Shown here: one piece after another, positions 44,265 through 56,192 of the stretch
How positions within the stretch are numbered: the first letter of the stretch is position 1
Layout of the letters: each line of letters begins with the position of its first letter
From: Dipylidium caninum
Taxonomy: Eukaryota; Platyhelminthes; Cestoda; Cyclophyllidea; Dipylidiidae
Direction: 5' to 3'
DNA: 64,000 nt
NCBI GenBank assembly: GCA_017562135.1
Contig: QEYB01000180.1
Span: 1,426,001-1,490,000 of the forward strand
Notes under the pieces: model-generated
Databases searched by the model: none
What the model saw: only the letters and a program-made list of their open reading frames with translations
What the model was told of the DNA's origin: nothing
Position numbers and translations under genes: made by a program

Positions 44265-44745
44265 TCTCGCGGAACTCACTGTGTGATAGTCAGGTGGTAC
44301 ATGAACGAATGAGTTGGTTCGACTTTGATAAATAATGTCAACAATTTCACAGATTCTCTGTGAGGCGGAGGCAAAAGTGCTCGAATCTAGTAGACCGCCT
44401 AGGTGACGACTTTAGGGAAATCCGCAGGTTTTTCCACTTAACTTTATCACTTATGTGGGTGGAACAAGAACTGCACTTTGGTGGGTGTTGTGAGTGGCGC
44501 ACTGAATTCCGCGGAGAAGACATTTGTTGTGGTCCGGTGGCTCCATACGCCATCATTACCTCTTCTGAATGCGTGTCTGTTTGTGCACAAAATGGAATTT
44601 CTGGACAAATGCACCTGCGTATGTCAGTCGGGAATTCCGTTAATATAAATTTCCGCCACGCGCCCCACCCGGTAACACACCAGCGGCACACACGTGCGCG
44701 AATTCGGGGAGTTGTTGCCCAGACACCCGCACACGCGGATGCAGG

Positions 44746-44767
44746 CACACACACACACACACACACA
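44746..44767. repeat. (CA)n microsatellite upstream of NR4A
   Basis: A perfect CA dinucleotide run about 480 bases upstream of the proposed NR4A start. Confidence 0.95.
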
Positions 44768-45839
44768 GGGGAGTGGGAGAGAGAGGCAGAAGGGGCGGCA
44801 TCCTGTCATTTATCACGTCGGATTCAATGACTATTTTGCAGCGCCCTCGGGACCTTACGGGCGGTGGAGGCGGAATGGGACGCGTTGGGGCGGGAATTTT
44901 GCTGCCACCTCGGTTCGACTCTTCTCCCAGTCCCCCCAAGGTCTCGTGCCACCACCAACAAGTGACTAACGCTGCTCTCTCCCCCATTCCGTAACTGCGG
45001 CCGTGACAGGCGCAGGCGAGATGAGACGACGCCTTCATTGCAAGCGTCATCCAGCCCTCCGCCCGTTTGGCATTTCATTATCTTCACCAGGTCCCCCTCT
45101 CAACTCGTCTGGTGACGCCATATTTGATACGTCAAGATAGCTTCCATCTCTCTCTGTGGCAATTTTCACGGCGAAGAGGAATAACCGCGACCACAAAACG
45201 TATCGCAAGGAAATACGCGCCTCCTCTCTTTAACGTCAGCTGCCTTTGAACAAATTCTCCAGTGGATGATTTCCACTTTTCAAACTATCAACCATGTCGA
45301 ATGGTCGATGGCGTGGAGCCTACTGCCATGGTTCAAATCAGGTGGACATGGACATCTCAGATGCTTCGCCTGGTGATCCCTCGAGTGGGGCACCTTGAGC
45401 CGCATTTTGAGGGCAAATTAATCTATGTCGCTGCCCAGCCCCGGTTCTCCAATGCGATATGGGACGGATGGCCAGACCACTTCGCTCCTTTGCCTTTCGC
45501 CCACTTCTCTTCGCCAGATTCTCCGTACCCTGCGCCTTCACTTTCCTCCCGCGTTCAACTTGTTCTTCACGAGACATGTCGGACTTCAAATTACCCTCTC
45601 AAGCATTATTGTGCCATTCTTAAGTCATGGTACTTCCAACCGCCTGTATCTTCCATTACGGCAAGGTGATTACAAACTCAGGAGAGCTCGTACAGAAACT
45701 GTGAAGTAGGGTGGGAAGCCTCGCAACCTCATCCCCGAATGGCTCATCGACTCGGTCACACATGGAGGGCGGAGAAACGAGCAGATCTGTGCCTCTGTGC
45801 GCACGGGCAAATAAGCCAAGTTCAGGGCCACAGCGGCCT

Positions 45840-45862
45840 CACACACACACGCACACACAGTT
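45840..45862. repeat. Interrupted (CA)n repeat
   Basis: CACACACACACGCACACACAG, one G interruption. Confidence 0.85.
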
Positions 45863-46023
45863 ACAAGGCTATGGCCAAATCATGGTACTCGGAACTCTTT
45901 TTTGTTTTGGTGGACGCTGACCTCTAAGTCTGACACTCCGACAAAGGCAGCCTAACTTATGGAATCTCTCCTGGTGCATGAGACGCGTGAACAGGTGTAG
46001 AGGGGAACAGCGGCGTACGCAAA

Positions 46024-46056
46024 TGGTTCAGTGATGGTTCAGTGGTGGTTCAGTGA
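46024..46056. repeat. Three tandem 11-base units
   Basis: TGGTTCAGTGA, TGGTTCAGTGG, TGGTTCAGTGA head to tail; one mismatch across the three copies. Confidence 0.95.
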
Positions 46057-46200
46057 AGAGGAGACCGCGTGTCCCACGGGACCAAGTCAAACTCCCTCAT
46101 GGCAGAGGGGAAGGAGGGTGGCCTCACCCACCAGACAAACTTCCGCAGACATGTTCAGCTGATACTAGGAGGCAGTGCCGTCCAGAGTTTTTGTTCTTAC

Positions 46201-46490
46201 TTCAATTCCTGATGCGCTCTCAGATGAGGTTTTTCCTCCCGAAGTGACCACAGACAAAGCGAACGCCTTTACGGAAGAGAAGAAGGATCTTCGCGAATCT
46301 GGGGGTGGTGGCAACCAAAATTTGCCCGCCATCAGATACACATGATCGTCACTAAATTTGGCTACGGTTACTGATGTCAAGTGACCCTCGATTTGGGCAA
46401 TCGGCCTCACCCACGGTGACATTTGGCTTGCAGTCCCGCTGCCCCCAGCAGTGTCGCCATAACTTATGTTATTTAGCAGACTGCACGAGA
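46201..46490 (-). other. Possible isolated coding exon, minus strand
   Basis: From an AACAG acceptor the frame stays open 96 codons, including IEGHLTSVTVAKFSDDHVYL and SGGKTSSESASGIE, to a good donor GAA|GTAAGA. The GHLTSV...FSDD segment faintly recalls a WD40 blade. No partner exon was found, and joining to the NR4A first exon in this phase would meet TGA. It may be a 5' UTR exon or chance. Confidence 0.25.
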
Positions 46491-49400
46491 CTGTTAATCA
46501 CCTCGATAAGCAGGGTAGGTGGGAGGATCTACATGATGTGATTTCGGGATGACTCCTTTGTCTGCATGTCTGCATTAACTAAAGCACAGGGGAAAAACGT
46601 GCGATGTATTAAAGACCGTGTCTCTCATGACAAACCCCATTATTCACGCCTTTCCAAGTACTCATCGGCAGGTGGTAGTCTCTCTCAGCGAACTAGTTCA
46701 TCTACATGCCACGAATCGGTCAGCATTTCCCATTCCTCTGCGTCTCGGGCCCCACTGACACGAGGCCTCGAGTATCAGCGGGCCGAAGTAGCACGTCTTG
46801 CCATTTAGCGTGGCGCTAACCACTGGTCCTTTCGAGATGCCACGATTGCTTTCGGTGTTCTCCTCAATCATATCCATTGTGCCACTCCTCTCTACCTCGA
46901 AGAATGTACGATTTTCAGGGAGATGAAGACACAAAACGCAATATTAGAAGAGGCCATTGGGGGAGAGCGCGCCTCTCGGAGGGGCAAGGGATGGGTTGCG
47001 TGCCTAACTGAGCCACTTGGGCCAAGGCCGTGTATGATCACTCAAAAGAGTGATAACCTCCGCATCGTCAATTAAACCACGCATTCCTCGCATTTTCCCT
47101 TGTTAAGGTGTCTACCTGCTTTTCATGGCCTTAATCTCCTAATTTTGCCATATTACTCCACTCCTGGCCTGATTTAACCCGATACAAGAGCAGTCCCATC
47201 CCTTTCCAATTTACTTTTACGTACAAGGACGTGTTGGCAAAATCCCTAGGGGGCACATCGCACCGCATGCGGCGGAGCAGTGTCCGAGAGCACAGTCGCC
47301 TGCCCCAGCTCCCATGCTCCATCACGCGGTCTGCCCCAGGAAACCCGTGCCCTGACCTGGTGGGATCCTCGGACACTTGTCTGGCATCATAGTGCAGTCT
47401 ATAAGCAACACAAAAACCGCATACTACGACTTGTGTCCTTCTTTTCGCAAATTAACCACTATTTGTACGTTTCCAGCTGTCACACTTCCTCTCCCCACGC
47501 CCATAATCATGGTGGACCTTTCGAAAGACACGGAAGGCGCTAAACCCGGTGTCCGAAGGAGGCTGTCTGCCCTGCGGTTGTGGACATGCCTGGTTGGAAC
47601 GGCGCGGCTATTATGGGACATGTGCGCGACAAGGCCAGCCAGTACTCACGCTCGGGAGTGAACCACGGGAAAAGCTCTCCGCGCCTCGAGGCGGAAGCCT
47701 CGATTTGCCACAGTCGTGTAGCAGGGCTCGAGTGAAGAAAAATCTACGAGGACTAAATTTACCGACGTTAGGGTCAAAATGCGGTAAAACTTAGCGGAAA
47801 GGCTTCCACGATGTTTTCAATGGCCACATTTGCAATGGGGAGCGGAGGGAGGCTGCCTCGAGTGAGAAAAATGCACGCGCTAGTCCGGTCTCGCTTCTCA
47901 TCGGCACATTTTTTGTACTTGGTCTCAGAGGTGGTTGTGGGTGACAAAGAATGAGAAAAGTCTTTGTGAAAAACCCCAAAAGGAAACCAACTCGCTCCTT
48001 TGGGGTGTGCTTGACAAAGTTGTCTAGCACATAAATTCCACACGTGTATATCGAATGAAGAAATTCGTGAAGAGGGACTGTCTGTGTCTATTCGTCTTCT
48101 TCTCAACATCCATGAACGGCGTTACCGTTAAAATTAAGGTGTCTCCAGACTTAAATGTGCAAATCTCTACTCACTCAGTGTTGATCACGTTAGTATTGTC
48201 CGGAAGAGCGCCTCTCCTTTCCTCCTCCGATGGAAAAAAACTCGGCCTGGCTTCGCAGCACTGACAGCCCTCTGGAACTACCTGTCACTGAGAGAAAGCC
48301 ACTGTTAAATCTACTTTTCTGCCTGAACGCTATGATGCACCGCAGTGACGCAGGCAGTTTGAAGCGGACATTTCCTTTTGGCCACATTCACGGAATAAAA
48401 TCGCCCAGTAGGCACACAGGTTCAGTGTGCAAAACGGCTAGGTGGCGGTAAATCGTGCGCACGGGATTAAGAGAGAATCTTGTCGTCCCAGTGTCCATCG
48501 CTTGTACACCTCCTCGTTATGCTGATTAACACCCTCCAGCCACAGACGAGTCTATTCACGGACAGGAAACAGCCAATTCAACACCACCCGCCATGACTAC
48601 AACACTGAGGATTGCAGGCGCCTCGCCACCCCGAAGACTCATGAAAATGCTAGCGCATCTATGACTTGGTATTAGCAAGTCGAAAGACAGGTCATTGCGA
48701 GTCGGGAGTGTTATGGGTCTAGTGGGGCTCGTCTGGCACAGACCGCCCATAACGAGGGCCTCGAGGCTGATCAAGTCCACGTCCTATTATGTCGCGGTCC
48801 ATATATTCACTGTTTCCGTTGAGGGCTGCCAAGGCTACGTGGATGGGATCGCCTAAGATGAATCGTTCGTGGTAAAAGAAGGAAAGTTTAGGGGTTTGTC
48901 GAAGGGAACTCGACAACCGCGGTGATCTGCGTCACCGGTGTTTCTACTTCTTCACGCGAAAGAGGCAATGAAGATGGCGGAGGAGGAAGAAGGTGGCGTC
49001 GTTTTTATTGGAGGGTGTCGCACCGCAGTGGTGGTGCTGCTGCCGAGCTGCAGGTGCACGCTGCGCGCGCGTGCCGCGGAGCGCCGGGCAGCGGCGACCG
49101 CGCGGGGCTGCGAGGCTGGCGTGACGAGGGGAAGCAGCGCATCACGTGGGCGCGTGCAGGCGAGGGGGCGTCGGACGCATGCGGACGCGACGCGCAGGTG
49201 CTGCACCATCCCCCCACTTTCGCTCCCACCTCCGTCCCCGCCCCCGGCCCACCTCCCTGAGGGGTGATTAAGGCGAGAATCGCGAGTGTGTCTGTGTCCT
49301 GTTGCTACTACTGCTGGTACTGATGATGATGGTGCCGCTAGCACTACTGCCACGGGCATTGCTTCCTCTCCAGGACCGCTGCCTCCACCAACTAATTATC

Positions 49401-50910
49401 TTTTTCAACCTGCCAGTTACATTGCAGTAGCTGGGGCTACGTCCTCTTTCACACGCGCACACACACACAATCATACATGCATGCATACAAACATACAGAC
49501 GCCTCAATGCGTGAACAAACTTATCTGAGGCGAAGAGAATACTTGAATTTCTGAAATAAGAATGCCTTAAGTCCCGATTGTGTTAACTGTCATCGGACGG
49601 AATAGGCTTAGAGCTAATCTCCCCGGAGGCGATGCTGGTAGGAGGACAAACAGTTCGGATTTGGTGGTCGTCACGAATCCTCCCCAACATTAGAGGCTGA
49701 CTAGCCAATCAACTCGCAACCAGGCCCTTCACCCTCCATGCACCTTATGCCCGAGGAAACAAATACACCTGCCTGCAAAGGGATATTTCCACATATTCAC
49801 TGCCCCGAAGTGCCTCTCTTGAACTGACAAAATGTATAGCAGTTAAACGGAACCATTACATTCGAGTTAAGAACCGGAGGCCTGGGGAAATTGTTGTAGC
49901 CATCTCTTTGACAGACCTCACAAAGCCTCGATATCAGATCGTGCGGCTCAACTCAGCCCTTTCGGTGAACACACCTGCGGCACAGCTTCGTCGCTTCTCC
50001 CGCACCCCCCAAAATATGCATCAAATCCGGGTGGGTCCACGTTCCAACCCGGGACTCGTCTCAGTGCCCTAAAGACCGTCCAAAGTAGCCGCCCCAAAAA
50101 GTTCTTTGGCATCGACCCGCAATTTGCACTCTCAGCGTTCAGTCAAGGCCGCATTGGTAGACAACCCCACTTCTTGCACTCATAACTGCATTTTTCAAGT
50201 GCGACTGTGTTGCTGCAATAATTGAGTCGCTATATCCGCTCCATTGGGTATGGAAAATGACAAAAGGCGAGGGAGCTTCGTTAACTTATTCTGGATCAGG
50301 CGCTGTGCATTTGAATGCCATCAGGCAACCTGTCCGATGGCGTGGAATAGGGGATCTCCGGGACCACCTTCATCCGTGGCACTTGTCACACCGTAAATCA
50401 ACAGTGCCTCGACGCTCATTTTTTCATGCCTGCTTATGGCGCGCCCCTGCCTCGGTGTCAAGTGAAGGAGGAGCACGAGATGCCCACGTTCAGTTGGCCA
50501 AGCCACGGGGGAGCGAGGACAAGTGGTTGGGTGGGTTTTCATGGAGTTGATGTGTTCGGGTAATTCGCACCAGCCCGGAACTGCCAACTTAAGCTGTCAC
50601 CGGTGCTGCGAGTTAGTGCATAACCGACGGGTTGAATTTGGTTAGGGCCACTATCCACATGCTCAGTCCAATCGCCGCCGTTCTGACCAGCGAGTTTTAC
50701 AGCTGGCATCGTAAGCCGTCCTCCGCAGAAGAACACATTCTTCTTGCCATGGAGACAGCGACTGACACGAAAGCATAGGCAGAGGCGTCATTACTCATGG
50801 CGCCTACTCAGGACAACCACCGGCGGGTCGAGCCGGCATCCAATGGCGCGGGACCGGATCACCATTGGCTGTTTAGGCCAAAATGCGTAGATGGACGAGG
50901 CCACTTCTCC

Positions 50911-50953
50911 ACAGCACAGCACAGCACAGAACAGCACAGCACAGCACAGCACA
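50911..50953. repeat. (ACAGC)n pentanucleotide repeat
   Basis: Eight full ACAGC-type units with one variant (ACAGA) ending in ACATA. Confidence 0.95.
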
Positions 50954-53900
50954 TAAGCACGGCAAATGGGATAACGCGCTACGGGTCAAGCCTCGTCACG
51001 CCTCTGTATAAATTACTCTTTAAAATCCACAATGACACACTAATCTTTGTTACTTCCTCATTCCATTTTGGGCGCCTTGGCCTAGAATTCCCAAAGCTCG
51101 CCTAAGCTGCTTGTCGGGAACCGGGGACAACAAAGTAACCGTGGTCTCCGCCGAAAAGCTTTTCCCGTGGAGTGATGACGCCCAGCTATGTGCTGATGCG
51201 TTGCTTTGGCGTGCCAACATCAACGTATAGTAACAGCAGTCGATGTCCAGATCGGTGTGGGTCCGTTAGAATTTACTTAATGTCCTCGCGATTGACAGTA
51301 AAACGCACCGGAGGTGGGAGGACTCTAATACCTTTCACGAGGCCCCATCGGTGCAGCCACGAGGCTGTTTTGACTGGTAACTGCCTCCTACAGCTGGCAA
51401 AACGACCGAGGGAGGAGATAGAGTTGGCTGTAAGCACTGACAGGGCAACTCGCAGCCAGTAAACCCGGAGTTTATGTATAAAGGGGTTTTGATGTCAGAA
51501 TTAAGGCGAAAGACTGCGCCTAAGTGAGTCAGTGAGCATAAGTTGCGTACAATTGAGAATCATGGTCTGCTTGCAACGACATCCGCAGACCTGTTGCTGC
51601 TACTTCTGCTCCAACCGTGTGCACTCGCGGTGCCGTTGTGCAGGTCGATTCACAGCCAATTAAAGTGGCGGTGCGGGTGGAGAAAGACTTCGCCCGACCA
51701 GTGAGCAGCACCTGCCAGTACCGCGTGTTTCAACTAGTTGGAGACCACTTTTCAGAGGTCAACACCACCAACGGCAGCAGCCTCGGAGTCCCCTTAACAT
51801 GCCACTCCACGCGAAGCTCCGTCCACCGTTCAGAGTGATTTTGAATTGGATCTGGATTTTCCCGCATGATATACGCAACGACCTTGCACTGCGTGATGCG
51901 ATGATAAGCAATGAAGAGCAGATTCAGCAATCAATGAATGCAGAGGCGTCATGAAAGCTAAGCTTCGTTGCAGATTGTAAAAAAGTGCATAAGAGGGCAG
52001 ATGGCGGATGAATGGCAGGTATGCATGAGTGTTTCGAGCATGTCGTCGTTCTCCCTTTTGATTTCTCTCGAACGAAAGTGCAAGCAACTTGTAACATCGC
52101 GGAAGCCCACGCAAAGGTCAAGCGCTGGCATTTCCCAATGCACTGATTTTGGGGTGAACACAATTTCCACCATTGTTAGCCAAAAACCCAACTTCCCCCT
52201 GCTCCGTATTGCGAAGTCTCCAGCTACTTTTTGCTAGTCAACCACAAATCCAGGCACACTGGAAGTGGGTTAATACTCACAAAAAGAGGCCCCGAATAAA
52301 ACAAGTTCCTGATAAAAATATACAGCAAATACTCACAGGCGGCGTCGAGATGGGTCTATAAATCCTATTGCTGAGTCTTCTGCGAGAGCCGATATTCAAG
52401 ACGAGCCAATCCTCCAGCAGCAATCGGCGATCACCTGCGAGAAGAGATAATGGGAATGTTCGGGGCAGGAGTTGGCAGTATGAAATCGTCTGTTAGGCAC
52501 CAGCCAGCGTGGGGGATACACGCACCCGAGTGTGTGGCTGCGTGCAGACGAGTCGGACACCCCATTGGCTGTTGGGGGGGAAACAGGTGCGGCCCGCATG
52601 CGCGTGCGTGCAGAATTGCCCGACTGGCACCTGCCAAGCCTGCACCGCGGGGGAGGATGCAGCTCCGCACACACGCCGCGCCTGCGTCCGAGCCTCGCGG
52701 CGCTCCCCCTCGCCTGCCCTCCCAGCAGCGGCTGGCCAAAAGATCGGATTAATTTCTGGCCGGGCGTCGGTGTGTGCGCAGGTGCCAAGCACTGGCGCCC
52801 CACCGATCGGCTTCTCCTCTGCCCCAGACGTCAGTCGCCAGCCTCCAGTTGATGCCTGAGTCCCCTCGTAAATTTCGCATTGGAGAGGCCGACATTTTGC
52901 TCCGTCAAATTGGCCGCTATTGTTAAAACTCTGACCTCGTGGAAAACTGGCCGTAAAATATTTCGAAGTGGGCAAACTTTTAGCCAAACTGCTTGCCCTA
53001 CGCAAATAAGAGGCCGTTCAACGTCCATTTGCATGCATAAAAGTCCTCTTTGCCGCCCAAGTAACAACGACCGCTCTCTAAGTTGCGCGCGGGGCGGTCT
53101 CGGCGCGTGTCTACGCACACTTCTGCCCAGGCACAGGTAGGTGAGGCGGCACCCCCATGCGGTGAGGGCGGGGCTGTCGGGCCGCAGAGTGGATGTTGCC
53201 GCAGAAAAGGGCTTAAGTCGTGCCCCAGAAGAGCGTCTTCGGTCTAACGTTGAGCCTCCATTGTTACGTGCACCAAGAACGCTTAGAATCATAAAATAAA
53301 CACCCTGGTAGGAGTACAGGCAAATTATTTCCCATCAAAGCCAATTTGCACCCCCAGCAGTCCGCTCGATTGTCTCGCGAATGCAAAGACGCCTGCCGAG
53401 AGATGCCACACCACAGGTCAAGTGTGGCAAATCGCTTTATTATCTGTTCCGCTTCTTCCTGGAAACACGTGAAATCCGACGAGTGATTAACTTTATTTGT
53501 ACTTCCTCTAATCCCTCTGTCTATTCAAAGACCTGTTGTAGCTGGCAAGTACGAGACCCGGTTCTTTGGACCAGTGGAGCTGCGGGCGTCGTCCTTACGC
53601 CCACTCGTCCCTCCCCACCTGCGGCCCTTGCAGCGCCACGCTGCCACGTGAGCCAGGCCTTGTCATTTCGCCCGCCTGACTAAAGCATCAACCTTTTTAA
53701 CTAGCTTTCCAAGTGCGGTCTTCCATCCTCTCGTCCGCAGTACACTTTACTATTAACCATCTGAGTGTCAACTACCAACCCCCATTGTTGCTAGGCTTCG
53801 TCCGGTTCTAGGCAATCCATCGAGGCATGCAGACCGGTGGGAGACAACGAAATCTCTCCACCGTAGTATAAGAGTAATTCAGGCCAGTGGTTGGAGCAAT

Positions 53901-55690
53901 CAAAGAATCGAGTTTCCTACCAGTACCCCGGTTCAGGATAGCCCAATCAAAGCCTTACTGCTCACCTGCCAGAAGGGCGGATGATATAAATGACGGCCTG
54001 AGGCGTTTAGATGCTCCATCTTTTCGTTAAGGGGAAAAGTCTGACGCTGAAATCTTCCATGCTCGCCGCTCAGGACACTAACTTCATCGCACATGCACGC
54101 TTCTCCAAGAAGTCCCTCCCACTATCCCAGGCCCGTGTGATGGCGGCCCCTAATGTTCTGTATCAACGAGACTCGAATGGTCTCCGCCGGGGATATTGTT
54201 GAATGCCCTGGGGCGGTGTAGAGGTCAGGCAACACGCAGTCGAGATGGGGACAGACGAGGCGTTCATCAGCAGGTGTGATCTGACCTCGGGCACTGCCTG
54301 AGGTCTCCACTTCTCCGCCCCAAATCAAACAAACTTGACACTCCAAAACCTGTTGATTTCTGCTGAACACTAAAAAGCGGTAACCTTTAGCCTCCCTTGC
54401 GCTAATTAATCATAAGGCCTCTGTTTTAAAAATTATCTTTTGACTTGGACTCTGGCTCCATTACAAGTGAATAATAAAAGTACCGGTGTTTGCTGTTGTC
54501 GTGGCAGAGGAATACTTTCTCTGGGGACAAAACAGGGCCCCTTGTGGTGGTGATGATTGTTTTCAGGGCTATTTTATTCACTCAGGATGGACAGAAGAAT
54601 GGGGACTGAGGCTCGGGCATTGAGAGTGGACTGGGAAGCAAAAATGTCCGGACGAGGGCTGTCGTAAGGGGGGCTGGGGGACACCTCCGTCTCGTGACAA
54701 GCATCCGCGCTTGGCGCTTGAGGCCGCCCTCTGCATCGGGCTGGGGATGCTGCCGTGGGGCTTTGCTGAGGCGGCTGATTCTGTCAATTTGGGCTCTGTT
54801 GAAATACTCGCCTTCCTCTTGCAAAGAATCCGAGTGCGCGGCATCACCAGGATAAGAGAACTCGGTCGAGAGGTTGGGCTGTAAGCCCTGACGGGGCCAA
54901 TAACATGGGAAATCGGCACCTCCCTTAACGCATTGTCAAGCTTAGATCTTAAACCTATCGACGAACACAATCGCCTCACCATTCTCTTCAGATTAATCCT
55001 TCGCGTTAACCTTACTTTATTGCATTATGCAACAAGTTATCTCTTATCCTAGCCCTTGAATGCGCCACTTTTATGGCTCAGTTAATATCGGGTATCTTAC
55101 TGGACGGCACACTTGCCCACTTGACCTCAGCATCAGCGGGGGTCAGATTCGTTTAATCCGCCTTTAATTGGGCCTCGGGTAGATGGGCGCACACGCTCGC
55201 GCGGTCGGAGGTCCCGCCCACTGGCCTCTGTGTGACTCAATTAGCAGTTTTGCACGTCCGGGCGAGGGGACCGAGGGCTGTCGACCACCCCGTCCAAATG
55301 GCACTTCAGGCGCTTCATTAATTCGACTGGATGAATGGTTCATCTCGAAGACACCCTGGCATCGTAAATGCCTACCCGCCATTTCGAGGTAGGGTCTCTT
55401 TTAAGCCCTCCTCAGTGGCCAAATTGTTGGAAATGAGGAAGTAAGAGGTATTTTTCAGTTGGGTCTGAGTCTTGACTCCTCACAAGTCTGGTGAATTAAA
55501 ATAACTCATTTGGGCTCTCCTCCCAGCAGTCACTACCAATTGCCGTCGGGCGACAAGTTCTAAATGGATAAAAGGCAGCCAATCCAGTTGGCGGACACGA
55601 ATTACTCGACAAAATTTTGTCGCATTTCGCACTCGGCACGGTCGAGGAGAGTTGTGCGCTCGGTGACTGTGGCCGTTGTGGATGGCATTC

Positions 55691-55704
55691 GGGGGGGGGG
55701 GGGG
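55691..55704. repeat. G14 homopolymer
   Basis: Fourteen consecutive G on the + strand, followed by AGGGG. Confidence 0.95.
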
Positions 55705-56034
55705 AGGGGTGTTGTGACGCCATGGCCCACCTCCACGCAGCGTGCCCCGGATGTTTACCGGCCCGCTCCGCTGCTTCCCCCGTGTAAAGCCGCGATTACC
55801 GATGTGCGCACCGTGGCAGCGACCCGCAAGACACACGTATATTAACTGTGTATTTCTAGCCTCAAATCAATGAAAACTTCTGCACATAAGCAGGCAAGGA
55901 AGGATGGAAGCAAGCACGCAGACTGGAGGGCTGGCGGGCAGGCAGGCGAGCGGGTTGGCAGGTAATCTTCACAACAATTTCACCTGCTGTGTTGGTTGCG
56001 TGTGTGTATGCACATGCGTCTGTGCGTCTCTGCG

Positions 56035-56062
56035 TATATATATATGTGTGTGTGTGTGTGTA
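56035..56062. repeat. (TA)n(TG)n compound microsatellite
   Basis: TATATATATATA runs into GTGTGTGTGTGTGTGTG. Confidence 0.9.
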
Positions 56063-56096
56063 GATATGTATGAGGGAAATTGGTTGCGAGGTCCGG

Positions 56097-56192
56097 AGGC
56101 GGCGGCGGCGGCGGCGGCGGAGACGGGCGGGGGCTGGGCGGGGCGGGCGAGGAGGGGAGGGGGGCGGGGCAGGGCGGAGCGAGGAGGGACGC
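56097..56192 (+). repeat. (GGC)n followed by G-rich tract
   Basis: Eight GGC units, then many closely spaced G runs (GGGCGGGGGC, GGGCGGGGCGGGCG, GGGGAGGGGGGCGGGGC). On the G-rich (+) strand the pattern allows G-quadruplex folding. Confidence 0.85.
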
